Shown here one piece after another: positions 52,801-64,000 of a DNA stretch of 64,000 nt; within the stretch, counting starts at the first letter, position 1, and each line of letters starts with the position of its first letter. The position numbers were made by a program, and so were the translations under genes. This DNA comes from Chrysomallon squamiferum (lineage: Eukaryota > Mollusca > Gastropoda > Neomphalida > Peltospiridae), in assembly GCA_012295275.1 (NCBI GenBank), contig CM022672.1:5366443-5430442 (forward strand), read 5' to 3'. The notes under the pieces were generated by a model. The model saw only the letters and a list, made by a program, of their open reading frames with translations. It was not told where the DNA came from and did not search any database.

Positions 52801-53104
52801 ATTTGAAATTAATAGTATTACAGAACAGAATAACAGGAAAATTATTTGTGTGTCCATGTATATTTGCATCTTCTTACTTTTTAATTAAATAATTTATTCT
52901 GCAGATGTTTTAGTTGGATCTGGGTTGGGAATGGCCTTTGCTTACCTGTGTTACCATCAAGGGTATCCATCAGTATCCAGCATCCACTCTCACCTGACCT
53001 ATTTTCAGTTAGCCAAGGCCTCATCTTACAGAGATGTTGATGCTCAGTCAGAAGAACTACAAACTGTTAAATATGGACAATTTGAACAACTCCAGTCTGT
53101 TTAG
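49873..53104 (+). CDS. Phospholipid phosphatase of the PLPP4/PLPP5 (PPAPDC1) type
   Basis: This membrane enzyme removes phosphate from phosphatidic acid, diacylglycerol pyrophosphate and similar lipids. Seven exons join as 49873-49952, 50318-50423, 50825-50912, 51253-51316, 51746-51870, 52310-52480 and 52905-53104, giving 277 residues. All three PAP2 motifs are intact: K108-x6-R115-P116 (KLCVGRPRP), P149-S-G-H152 (SFPSGHSS) and S201-R-x5-H208-x3-D212 (SRLADYHHHWED). H152 and H208 are the catalytic histidines. RKIQPEEMWLYRFP and CFPDGHVN are typical of PLPP4/5. Hydrophobic segments at about 15-26, 60-75, 90-108, 155-170, 185-200 and 214-225 fit six membrane spans. The C-terminal 50 residues are polar and not conserved. 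I chose the first ATG after the acceptor at 49855-49856. A second Met four codons on is also possible. A single ancestor of PLPP4 and PLPP5 is likely, so I give no exact symbol. Confidence 0.93.
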
Positions 53105-55096
53105 AAATCAGCATTAAATACACAACACAGAATCCACCTTTTTCTAACTTATTTAAACATGAGTAATATACAGCTTCAACACAGTTTTACTTCAGCTGAT
53201 TAATTTTAATTCCATTCAGATACTTTATCTTATATTAAGTCTAAATTACCATTTTGATAAATTTATATAGGCTAAGATTTAATTGTTATACATTTTTATT
53301 TAAAAATTCAGACCTCAATTAATGATTTACAAGATGGAAATTAACACAAATTTTGCCATGTAAACTGTTTACATTATTATTTTATAGGTTGTTGGACAAC
53401 CAGTTTAGAAATTTTCCTCTTTTTTTTTTTTTTTTTTTGTATTAGTTTGACATTATTTTAATTTGACTGTTTTCCTCGAGAATTTAAATTCTGTTAAAAT
53501 TTTAAAAAACTACACTTAATCAACAATATGTTATTGTTTAATGTGAACAAATACATTCGTGCATTTAATTAGATAGTAAAAAAAAATTAATACAATGCTA
53601 AAAACAATTCCTGTAAATAACCACCTATAGGGCTGGTATTTTTGTGATGCAAATGGGGTCACGACAGAAATATCCGTTGTTGAATTTGTCTTTTAAAGTT
53701 AGTGATTATAGGTATCCAAGTTATTTTGACAAATATTTTATTTACATATGATTGTTACCATCTACTGCCAGTATTAGTGAAAGTTTTGATTGTTTTTCTT
53801 TGTTTTTCTATTGTTTATTACTATTGTTATTTACAGACAATATTCCATTTTGCCATTCCAGATGATGTATCTACCAAAAACAGATACTATGTCAGCATTC
53901 ATGAAACAAAATTTATTGTTTTATTTTTAATTTTTTTATTCTTTTTTATTTTATTTTATTTTATTGTTGTTGTTTTTTTTAATTTATTTTTTTTATAAAT
54001 TTTGAAATTACTTTACAATCTGTTAAATGGTTACTGGTGCAACATATACACTTATTTCTATCATAAAGAGTCAAATTTAGCCTGATTTCATTAATATATT
54101 ATCACATGAAACAAGGTATTTTTGAAATAAATGGGTTTTTTAGTATACAATTATTTATGTCTTTCTGAAAAGTTTATCTTTTTAAAATTTTCTTTCTCAG
54201 TAATAAGTTTTTCTGACAGAGAAAAACAGATAAGAAATGTTTTATTATAATACTGCATTTTTTTCATGCTTTAATTCAACCCACCTTGATTTGCTCTTAT
54301 GTCTTTATCTTTTTTATTTTGGGTGGGTTTTTTTAAGATTATGAATTGGGTACTGGTATGTTTCAGATTTGTTTTACTTTTAAAATATTTATAAATATGC
54401 TCAGTGCTTTACATTAACAGCAGTTATCATGACACAAATTTTAAACATATTTAAACTGTCATATATCACATCTTATTCTAATATAAAACATATGACTGGT
54501 GTTAGACATTCCACAAAATTAACAATACATGACCTATCAATACCATAAAACATGTAGCAAACGGGAAAAAAGTTTATAATCACATGCTTTCTTTCGCCTC
54601 CAATTTCTCTTCACCATTTTAGCAAAATATTTCATCAGTTTTGTTTCATGTTGTAGAAACTGACAGAAACATACCAAAGCAAGCAAAATGATCACACCAG
54701 ACATGTTTTTCTTCAGTGCAAATCAATGTGAAATAGTTTAAACTAGGTCTTAACTGGATTTCTGAAATTATATTTATCAGTTAAAGGATCATTGTTTTAT
54801 TAATATTGTAAAATGTCCAGCATAATATATTTTGTATTATTATTTTTTGTTTTGTTTTTTAGTAATGAAATAAAAAATTCAGAATTTTTTTTTAATTATT
54901 ATTATTGTTGTTCTATTGTTTTGTTTTTATTCGAAACTGGTATAAGTATTTTTAAGTGTATATAAAATTAACAATATACATCATGAGTGTTCAGATTTAT
55001 TATTAAATTTGATTTATGAACTAGCATGTAATTTTTAAATGAAATAAACTTAAATTAATTCTTATTGTTTTTTTTTTTTTATCTTATGTTCTTCTT

Positions 55097-55127
<31 letters not shown>

Positions 55128-55207
55128 AGAGATTGCTCTTTTTCACTTAATAATTCAGAAGATGCTCAAGTTTTGTGGGTGGGAATTAAGAACAGATTGC
55201 AATAAAA
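53105..55207. other. Intergenic region between the PLPP gene and NME6
   Basis: Both genes point right. No exon was recognised. The first plus-strand AATAAA I notice after the PLPP stop is at about 54127, so its 3' UTR may be about 1 kb. A run of TTTTA repeats lies near 53940-53965. The end of the region holds a T tract ending in AG at 55128-55129, an acceptor-like site 78 bases before the NME6 ATG. Confidence 0.5.
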
Positions 55208-56575
55208 ATGCATGTGAGAAAATCATTGCAGCTAACGTTAGCGATATTAAAACCAGATGTCGTAAAACAGCCTCATATAGTCCAGGTAACGCCAGTAAAA
55301 TATATTTCAAGAAATATTTTTGTATATGATTAACAAAGATATTCATACTTATTACATCATTATTATAGCTTTTCTTTAACTTAGTCTGTAAAGGTTTTTG
55401 CACCTGTTTCATTCACTAGTCAGTAGTCGGATTGATACAACTTAACATGTTACCGTTACTCGCGCCGTTAGTAAAATTTAATAATACAATAAATAAATTA
55501 GACAATAATGGTGATAGTCGTCACTAAATACATTTTTTTTTTTTTTTATGAATTCCTATTCGTATAATTTTTCTTTCTTTTTTACTTCTTTTTATTTTTT
55601 ACGCATAAGGAATAGTGAATGATTTAATAAGTTTCCCAAGTAAAACAAAGAATCTAAAGAAGAGTTGAATAGAAACTAAAAAAGATTACAATTTTAAATT
55701 TTTTACATTTTTTTTTGATATAAATATTTTGTTGAATGTGCCAAGGTGAATTTCTGACTTTTTATAAATTTCCCTTCTTCAATGTAAAATACAGTTTTAC
55801 ATAAAACTAAATTTATCCATAATTTTCCTTACTTTGTTATCCAGTACTTCCTATTCTTAAATTTTGTTAAGTTTGGTCAGTCTGTGTACAATTATTTACT
55901 AGGAAAACAAACTAATTAATGCCTGATGAAATCAACTAGATGAATTTGGCAACATATTGATATGAAACCAAAGTTGGACCAAAAATTCTTCTTTGATATC
56001 AGATTTACAATGTAGATATTACAGGCTGAATTTTAGAATTTTGCTTTTCTTAACTTAAGTAGTGTCAATTATCATGACCTATTAGAGCAGGCTTTGTAAA
56101 TTCAGCCTGTATTATATCTGTATTTACAGGAAATACGTCAACTGATTCTGGACAACAATTTCTATTTTGTCAGGTCAAGGAATCTGCAGTTAAGTAAACC
56201 ACAGGCTAAAGAATTTTACAAGGAACATGATGGTTGGTTTATTTATGAACATTAAAAATATAATAACAATAAAAAAATTAAATGAATATTTACTACAGAA
56301 GACAAATAGCAGATTAATTGATTTTATTTTTAAAAAATTTTAATTTATTTTTCTTTTTTCCAGCCTTGTATTGTATTTGGGTGGATTCATTTTTTTTTTT
56401 TTCCTCTTGTTTATTTATTTACAAAATTTCACTTAGCCATGATTCTTAGATTTATTAAATTATTTAGTACCTACTACATTTTCTTTTAGAAATATTTTGT
56501 TTGTATGTTTATTTATTATATCATTATTTTTATTTTTCAGCCTTAGTAAATAAAAAATAAAAAAAATAAAATGTA

Positions 56576-56607
<32 letters not shown>

Positions 56608-58112
56608 AGAACAATTATTTTCACAATTTGTAATGTTTATTTCAGGTAAATTTTTTCAAGGTCGTTTGGTAAATTTCATGAGCAGGTAATAATTTGTTAA
56701 TCACATTTTTTCTGTTTTGTTAATATATATGTTATTTAAAAATATTATTTCTGAATTACATATATAATCTAAAAAAAAAAAAAAGTTTGTTTAATTTACA
56801 GATACAGAAAATTGAAGTATAATTTTTATTTATGGAGTGAATATTATTCTTTTTATCTATTTATTTATTTACTTATTTATTTATCCACTTTTATTTAACA
56901 AACACAGATATTTTCTGTATAATTTAATTATCCAGTATAATATTCAGTGATTTCAATATTCCATTTTTCAGTGGTCCAGTATGGACCCACATATTAGCTA
57001 GAGAGAATGCTATACCAGAATGGAGAAAATTGATGGGTCCAACTAAAGTACTGAAGTAAGTAACAACAAATATCCATTATTTATTTTTCATTATTATTTC
57101 ATTATTATTATTTTTATTTTTTAGAAGTATTATTTTGTTTTTTTTTACTTCTTTATTTTTTTTTTATTGTTGTTTTTATTAAAAAAAAAAATTCTGTACA
57201 TATAATTATTTCATACATACCTTCTTTAGTGCATTTGGATTATGTGTTTTGGAAATGGTTTCAGTTTAGATAAAATAAATAAGCTATGTCCTTAGGCCAA
57301 AACTTACATATATACTTAATTTATTTAATTCAGCTGATATTAAATTTAAAAAGTATTGTATAGTGTATATATCATTCGTTACAGTTACAATGAATGCTAC
57401 ATCATTTTAGCCTAATTTCACTATTGTGAAGAGTCTCTTTAAGGATGTCTTCTTTCTTGTTTTTTAATTGACAACAAATAATGATAAATGAATAATAATT
57501 TAGACTAGTTTGAAAAAAAAACTGCATGCAAAATTTTCTCTTGTTTTAATAGAGCTTTTTTTGATGCACCTGAATCTATACGAGGAAGACATGGTTTGAC
57601 TGACACAAGAAACTGCACTCATGGCTCAGGTAAAATAAAAAAGATTTATTTTATTTTATATTTATATTGTAATTTAAAAAAAAAAAAAATTAAATTAAGA
57701 GATAAATATGGTTTTAATGTTGAAACTGATGCTTAAAAATCTTAAATATTTTAAAATCAAACTATGTATTTTTTTAAATTGTGTCTGTTTCATTTATTAA
57801 TAACTGTTATCATCCAGACATATATATTAACTGAACTAACTCATTTCCCTTATATTTAAACTTTAAATAAAACAAATGTTCATTTCTTTCTCAGCCATTT
57901 CACCTAATCACAATAACTCTTTTTTTTTTTTTTAATAATTACTTGTAGATTCAAATGAATCAGCAACTAGGGAAATCCAGTTTTTCTTCCCAGACTTTTG
58001 TATAGCCAAATGGCACAAAGAAGAAGAAGAGTGTTTTATTAAAGGACATGTTACACTTGACACTGCTTCATGGCAACACTTGTGTATCAAAGACAATTCT
58101 GAGCCAAGATAG
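55208..58112 (+). CDS. NME6: Nucleoside diphosphate kinase 6 (NME6)
   Basis: NME6 belongs to the group II nucleoside diphosphate kinases. The human protein is mitochondrial, partners with RCC1L and supports pyrimidine nucleotide supply for mitochondrial gene expression. Six exons join as 55208-55285, 56130-56232, 56646-56685, 56972-57055, 57553-57629 and 57949-58112, giving 181 residues. Visible features are the opening LQLTLAILKPDVV, FYKEHDGKFFQGRLVNFMSSGP, the kinase loop LMGPTKVLKA, and ESIRGRHGLTDTRNCTHGSDS with catalytic His125 in the NxTHGSDS motif. Arg121 and Asn122, which bind nucleotide, are present. The C-terminal REIQFFFPDF and the acidic KEEEE stretch match NME6 rather than group I NDPKs. 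An in-frame stop lies upstream of the ATG, so this is the first possible Met. No clear long mitochondrial presequence is visible. Confidence 0.95.
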
Positions 58113-58269
58113 CATATTTTAAAACAATAGTTAATCATAATATCATCACATAAAATATACATATAATTTATATTTTCACTTTATTTTAATTTAAATATTT
58201 TTTTTTATCCATTGTTGTGAAATGAAATAATATTTTGTAAAAAAATTCATTTGTCATCAGTTATGTGCT

Positions 58270-58275
58270 AATAAA
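58270..58275 (+). terminator. NME6: Polyadenylation signal AATAAA of NME6
   Basis: A canonical AATAAA lies 158 bases after the stop codon, with a T/GT-rich stretch downstream that includes a GT microsatellite at about 58382-58400. The convergent AHR-like stop codon is only 420 bases further on, so the two 3' UTRs come close or overlap. Confidence 0.6.
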
Positions 58276-58691
58276 CAATATGTTTTACTTGTTATGAATT
58301 CAAAGAACCAGACAGTATTAACTGTTTATCTTATGATATGTTGTTTTACTCCAATTAAAAATTTGGTAATTTCATAATACTGTGTGTGTGTGTGTGTGTG
58401 TAAGTAACTGCCCAATAAAAACTCAAAAAAATAGTCTGAAACAAAATATCTGTTATTTTTAATGTCTTTTTCAATCCCAAATCTTGATCAGCCTTAACTT
58501 GAAGTCAAAAAAACAGAAACAAATGTCAGAAAATGATAAAACTTGATTTACTAAGACAATCATCTTTTGGCAGTGATAAAATAAACACACTGTTATTTTG
58601 TTTTTTAGGTCGTCTGTGATATTTGTTCACTACTTTTTAAAATAAGTTATACATATTTACAAACAGAACAAAATCTATGCCAAACTGGATC

Positions 58692-61600
58692 TTAAACCTC
58701 ATTGAGATATTCCAAAAAGCTGCCTATTGATGGCAAATCTACATATTCTCTGTCTTCTGGAGGTTTGCTGGGTTCAACTATGGACATGTGTTGATCTAGT
58801 TCAACCTTTGGAGGAGACTTCTCCATTTGCAGAGTGCAGCTATTACTAGTGGCTATTGCACATGATGGAACTGGATGTGTTAGCAGCATGTTTTCACTAG
58901 GTAAAGATGGTTGACACATTTCACTTGTTATTTGTGGGATTTCATTCAGCATAAGACCTGCTGCTCTTTGATTAACTGTGTATCTTGGCACATTTCGGTT
59001 TCCTTGGGACAAATTATTGAAAGGTGCTGGATGGGGGGGTGGCTCTTTGTTTTCTTGGTGTCTGAGATATATTTGATGTCTTTGTGAATAGCTATTCATA
59101 TTTTGGTTTGAACTGTAAATGTAGTTATATGAGTGTCTCATTCCCATAGGTGATGGTGGAGGTGATGGGGGTATGGTGTGGATGTTTATGTTGGTGTACA
59201 TATATAATTTAGCATTTGGTAAAAACGAAATATTGGCTTGCATACACTGGACTGATGGATCATAAGGGTTAGTTGGGGACCACTGAGGAATCTGAATTCC
59301 ATACTGTTGTGGGACTGATAAACCAGGGTAATGGGCTGTATTAAATGTTTGATTTTCGTAAGTGTGTCTTGGAGCGGGCATTCCATGACCCAGACTGGAG
59401 TAATCTGGTGCTGAATTAACTGACTGGTACAAAGGAGCACCAAAAGCTGTTCTGCTGTCCATCACCCCATCATAGCTTTGGGAAGAATTCCTAGTAAATG
59501 GATCATTCCACTGAGGTGTGGCTGCTTGAGGACAATGCTGCTCCAACTGCTGACGTCTTTTGAACTCTTGAAACTGCAGTTGTTTCTCTCGCTGTGAAAT
59601 TTTGTGAGCTATATGACTTGAAGGAAGTATTGGTGAGTGTCTATCTGTCAGACTATGCCAACTGGAAGGACAAGGCATCAGCAGTGGACACTGGACAGAC
59701 ACAGACACATCACTCGAACCATCTGTGAACTGATGTTGCATTCCATCAAATCTGCTAAAATTCGGATCTTCAGTGCCATTACTTAATTTATGACAGTCCT
59801 TCCAAGTAGTGCTATACTGGCCAAAGTGAATCATGCACATGAGGTCATTCACTGCAAAACGTTGTCTTAAAACTATTTCTTTCTGAATGTATGTACTGTC
59901 TTCTTCTCTGAAAGATCAAATGTAATTTCTTTGTTTATTTTATCCATGCTTAACTGAAACATTCCAGAACATTTTAATAATGATCAGATAACTAAAAAAA
60001 AAAAAAAATAAAAAACAAACAAAAAACAACAACAACACGTATTTGTTTTGTTTTACTATTGCATTTGGTGATTTTAAAATAATGAATAATGACTACCGAT
60101 ATATATGAATTACTTATTCAATCATTAAATAATATTACCTTACAGGGCAATGAGAAAAAACAATTGAAAACTTTTTACAGTTCTTGCTGATGACCTTTCC
60201 TCGACTCTGCAGCCAAACCCACGTGCCTTTCTTGCTCTGAATTCGATAATATATAGTCTGAATGTCAGAGCTTCCCAGCACTGAAGAAACAAAATGTATA
60301 ATATTAAACATTATTAAGTGGTTATTGGTTGCAATATATAATATTAAGTATACAAAGATGGTCGAAATCAATGACGCTTTACTTTTCCTTTCGTCAAAAC
60401 GTAAGAGATTACAAAAGAACATCAAGAAAGTACGAAACACAAAATTTGTCATAGTGTTAATATAGTCCCTTTGATTAACAGCAAACCTGAAACAGTCCTG
60501 CTAATACTTGTATTTAATTCATGAATAATGATGAAACTCACGCGCTTTGTGACATGCCAGGCACGTGGCTGTGTCTTCAGCGTGGATCAGCGAATAGAAT
60601 GAACATCCATTTAATTCATCGTCTTCGTAACCCAGGATGTGCGAGGCTCTGAAAGTTAAATAATCATAACATTATAAAAGAGAGGTCGTGCTGGTTAATA
60701 AACACACGCACACGCACACCCACACACATATACATGTATATAAAACCTTAATATGGTACTGAAAGTTTATACTCATCTAAAATAATCTGTAAATGTTTTT
60801 TGCTTCTTTATTTTTTTTTTTTTTTTTTATGGGGGTTGTTGTTTGTTTGGTGTATACTGATGATAAAACATTTCATTTTTGTGGAAACGCTTAAAATAAA
60901 TTAATATATAAAGATATTAATTTATGAAGGATTAACTAAATGTGATTTGTCTAAAGACACAATATTATGCCATTGTAGTGGCTGTGCCAGTGTCTAACTT
61001 CTGAGTTCTTGTCTATATTTAAGCCATCTATAAGTTGTCTTACTTGGTATCTACTTCTTTAATTTTTAGATCCATGGCGTGTTTGGTCCAGAAGACATTT
61101 TGTCTGATATCGTCTGCTAGCTCTGTGATGTTCAGCATGAATGGATGACAGTAAAGAAAAGCGATTTCATTTGACATTCTCTTACTTTTACATTCGTCTG
61201 ATAAGTCCACTATCTTACCCGAGCAGTGAATTTTCTGAAATTTCAGTTTAAAAGAGTAATTTATGAAAATAAACATTTCTTTTTAAATTTCATTTTCTTT
61301 CCTATTCTTTCTTTAAAAAAAAAAAAAATTCCTTTTAGTAAAAGTTAAGAAATTAAATGAACTAAATATAAATTAAAATTAAAAACTGTCTTAGTTAAAG
61401 AAATGCAGGTTTTAATAATTACAATCTAACAAAATATCTATATATTTCTATATATATTTATCAAACGGTAATAAAACGTTAGTTATTTCAGCACTGAAGA
61501 TTACGTAATTGCTTATGTACCAGATAACCGGCAGACGTTCCACTGAAGCATTTCATACGGCTGATGAAAGACACTGCTTTCCGTAATTCTTTACTGTCGT

Positions 61601-63611
61601 TTGAATCGGCGCCGTTTTTGTCCTGTTTTCAAAAGATCAAAGAGTTAAAGTTTAATAAATAATAATTAATTTATATATACCTATCTTAAATTTCCTTCTA
61701 AAAAATAAATGATATCTTTAATAAACAATATTTATGCTTTAATATTAATTTAATTTTTTTATTCTCGTAAGCCATGTAAACAAATGTTTAAATTCAACGG
61801 GCACTCAAAGAGTAGGCCTACATCGGTTTTAATTTCATATTGATATTATACCATTGTAAGCAAGGTCTGCAATAAAAGTCGTCGCAATTAGCTATTCTTT
61901 TTCATCTAAAAACCATTAAGAAGAAAACAGATTTAACAAACATCTGCGGATAAATTAAGAAAAAAAGAAAAAACCATTTATGATATTAACATCTGGCTGT
62001 AATTTGTTTTTGACGTATATCTTTAAAATTAATATATCTCTATTTTCAGTTCTGTGTCTTTGATTGTTTCCTAACATTATCCATATCCATATCCATACCA
62101 TACAATAAAAGAAAATATTTAAACGTTTTTTTTTTATTATTATTATTATTATTTTTTTTTTTTTATAAAGATCGAAAAGAGATGGTTATTTTCAGAAAGA
62201 CTGATGATTTTATTTCAAGGTATTGGTTAATTCTGTCTCGGGTTATTTTGGTTTGAATATCAGATGAAATTAATTTGGTTAAGCCATGAAAGTCATTATC
62301 CTTTGTTTTTTTAGTCATTATTATTATTATTTTTTTTTTTTTTTTTTTTTTCTTTTATTTATTTTTATTTTATTTATAATTATAATTATTATTATTATTA
62401 ATCAATTTCGTTGATGATGTTGTTGTCATTATTATTTTTTTATTATTTTTTTGAAAACATATTTGTTTATTTATATTTTATAAAAATCATGAAACACCGT
62501 TAAAATCGAATAAATACAAATCAGTACCCACATTACAAAATAAATAAATAAATCGAAATAAAATAATAATTATTGTTTGTGTATTCTTTCCAAGATGATT
62601 CGGTTTTTAAATGCTTAGACATATTTACGCACGCAGACTGATAGACACACACACATACAGTGTGTGTAAGAAAGACAGAAAAAGGCAGAGAACGAAAGAG
62701 AGTGAAACTGATATTTAAAAAGAAAAAAGTAACAGGAAATCGGACAGCAACATTTGTAGTAAAAATAAGTATAAAACAGTCGTTTACATGGCCGTAACCA
62801 CATTGAGGCAAATAAGGCAAACTGACGATTTTTTTGTATACAAAGATTTTATTTTAAAAATATAAAATATAAATAGCTAAATCGCGAATTTTGTTGTAGA
62901 GGTGACTATCTAAGAGGATTTGGGGCGTACCCCTCTGCGACGATAAATACTCCACTTTCCGAAGTCCAGCCATTGTGCAAGTATGCCATGTTTTGACACT
63001 CCACAGTTATATATATATCCAAACGTCTCAAAAGATAGTAACTGAGTAAACTCACTATAATATGTGAACAATACTTCACAATTGGAATTCTGTTAAAAAA
63101 ATTTTTTTTATATATATATATATATCTCATTGCTATATCAAAACATGTCTTCTTCAAAGTCCTTCTCCTATTTGAGAGCACCATCTCCATATAACTGGAG
63201 CAACCATGAACACATGCTGCCCATCGGAGTTAGCTCATTCCCCACACAGGTGTGCCAAGCTTCCTTACTGCTTGACTGCTTTCCAAATTGTAAGACTATC
63301 GACCATATTGGGTGTATGAGTAATGGGAAGATACGTTTTGCCCCGCTCCGATCGGCAATTATGTTTTTGCCTCATTTCAAAAAGTGTCTAGTTACGGCCA
63401 TGACTTAAATATTAAAAATTAAGAATTAAAAATGAATAATTGTAAATATCTTAGACAAAATGTTTTAGTTTATTTATCAGCTGCTTACGCTACATTCGCC
63501 TTCAGTGTTCTGCAAGTGTCTGTTTGTTAGGGTATTTTCTAAAACGGTCTTCAACTCATAGTGATCATCTGGATGCACTATTCCATATAAACATCGATGC
63601 ATCAAATCCAC
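58692..63611 (-). CDS. Aryl-hydrocarbon-receptor-like bHLH-PAS protein, 3' part (5' end outside window)
   Basis: AHR-family proteins are ligand- or stimulus-responsive bHLH-PAS transcription factors that pair with ARNT. Six exons are visible as complement(58692-59907, 60139-60280, 60542-60648, 61044-61234, 61521-61622, 63489-63611), giving 626 residues to the stop. The first exon is the end of PAS-A (CLYGIVHPDDHYELKTVL). Next comes SRMKCFSGTSAGYL, similar in place to the AHR segment before PAS-B. PAS-B follows with NVFWTKHAMDLKI, ILGYEDDELNGCSFYSLIHAEDTATCLACH and GTWVWLQSRGKVISKN, closest in my memory to AHR (TKHKLDF, WTWVQS, YKNG). The last exon encodes about 400 residues of low-complexity Ser/Pro/Gln/Asn/His-rich sequence, likely a transactivation region, ending in a hydrophobic-acidic motif PSIGSFLEYLNEV. 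The bHLH and most of PAS-A lie beyond 64000. Overall it is divergent, so a lineage-specific AHR paralogue or another bHLH-PAS class is possible. Confidence 0.8.
61623..63488 (-). other. Long intron of the AHR-like gene
   Basis: This 1.9-kb intron separates the PAS-A exon from the next. It holds T-rich and ATT-rich runs (about 62125-62165 and 62320-62400) and an inverted-repeat element at 62787-63402. Open frames inside it belong to that element or to low-complexity DNA. I see no additional PAS exon. Confidence 0.7.
62787..63402. mobile_element. Inverted-repeat element, probable non-autonomous DNA transposon
   Basis: The left end reads CATGGCCGTAACCACATTGA and the right end, reverse complemented, reads CATGGCCGTAACTAGACACT. 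Both ends then carry GAGGCAAA within 25 bases. The ends enclose about 616 bases of less AT-rich sequence unlike the surrounding intron, with a plus-strand open frame of 92 codons (63130-63408) and a minus-strand one of 94 codons (62906-63190). Neither resembles a known transposase to me. No clear target-site duplication is seen. The unit is best explained as a short transposon, but the family is unknown. Confidence 0.55.
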
Positions 63612-64000
63612 CTAAAGAAGAATAAATAAATAAATAAATACTGAGAGAAAGAAAGAAAGGAAAATAAAGTCTTTGATTTTTTTTTTTTTTTTTAAATATA
63701 GGGAATGTGTAACATTAAAAATATTTTTTATAATTATTGTTTTTTCTGTGTATTTTTGTGTTTGTCAATGTGTGTGTGTCTCACGTAACGGTACTCATGA
63801 TGATATAAAATTTCTAGTTTTGAGCAAACAAATATTACATACGATATCAGTTTATTAATGATAATGTAGTTATAAATATTGCAATTGCAACTATTTTTGT
63901 AATTGTTGTTGTTGTTGTTGCATTGCCATTATTACTGTTACTGTTACCATAATCATTATCTAATAATTATCCTTCGATTTTATCATTATTATTTATTTAT
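63612..64000 (-). other. Intron of the AHR-like gene running off the right edge
   Basis: An acceptor (minus strand, CTTTAG at 63612-63617) precedes the PAS-A exon. The rest is AT-rich intron with a T run at about 63678-63693 and a GTT/ATT microsatellite at about 63903-63920. Nothing coding is seen. Confidence 0.6.

Noticed and set aside
60139-60150. Donor GTAAGG at 60143 as the end of the AHR-like exon
   Set aside because: It gives the wrong phase for the last exon. The donor five bases later (GTAATA) restores the frame and the peptide HCPVREED.
63130-63408. Plus-strand open frame of 92 codons as a separate gene
   Set aside because: It lies wholly inside the inverted-repeat element in an AHR-like intron, with no splice context or known domain.
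1-64000. CRISPR arrays, bacterial operons, rRNA and tRNA genes
   Set aside because: No regularly spaced repeats with unique spacers, no operon-like coding density and no complete cloverleaf were seen. All direct repeats found are two-copy duplications or microsatellites.

Overview
The window is AT-rich eukaryotic nuclear DNA from a bilaterian animal. Its genes are broken into short exons by phased GT-AG introns, and it is full of A/T tracts and simple repeats. A lophotrochozoan, perhaps a mollusc, is my best guess from base composition, intron size and protein divergence, but nothing in the sequence proves it. Exon models were built by hand from splice signals, reading phase and recognisable protein families. 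Total lengths and phases close correctly in every complete model. No bacterial genes, CRISPR arrays, rRNAs or convincing tRNA genes were seen.

Layout. Positions 1-15,000 are nearly gene-free. They hold the last coding exon of an unidentified plus-strand gene (1408-1514), then a probable 3' UTR and a long non-coding tract with simple repeats, a Tigger/pogo-like DNA transposon remnant (4440-4761) and several less AT-rich islands that look like conserved regulatory DNA. From 15.5 kb on, six protein genes follow: KANSL3 (minus, 24046-15534, 13 coding exons); TRUB1 (plus, 25220-28852, 7 exons); WDR11 (minus, 48682-31400, 30 exons); a phospholipid phosphatase of the PLPP4/PLPP5 type (plus, 49873-53104, 7 exons); NME6 (plus, 55208-58112, 6 exons); and the 3' six exons of an aryl-hydrocarbon-receptor-like bHLH-PAS gene (minus, 63611-58692) whose 5' part lies beyond the right edge.

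The genes form two head-to-head pairs (KANSL3/TRUB1 and WDR11/PLPP), each with about 1.2 kb between start codons. The genes belong to different processes: chromatin acetylation, tRNA pseudouridylation, vesicle tethering, lipid dephosphorylation, nucleotide metabolism and ligand-responsive transcription. They do not form one pathway. WDR11 and PLPP4 are also neighbours in human 10q26, with TRUB1 further along the same arm, so part of the order looks like ancient linkage.

Points most worth a second look: a frame-intact copy of TRUB1 exon 3 inside a KANSL3 intron; splice-acceptor signals just upstream of the start codon in all five genes whose start is in the window; a GC-AG intron in KANSL3; a Tigger-like element whose ends resemble vertebrate copies; a 370-bp near-identical tandem duplication between TRUB1 and WDR11; a second inverted-repeat element in the AHR-like intron; and possible regulatory islands in the left gene desert. 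I found no evidence of a wholly new biological system.
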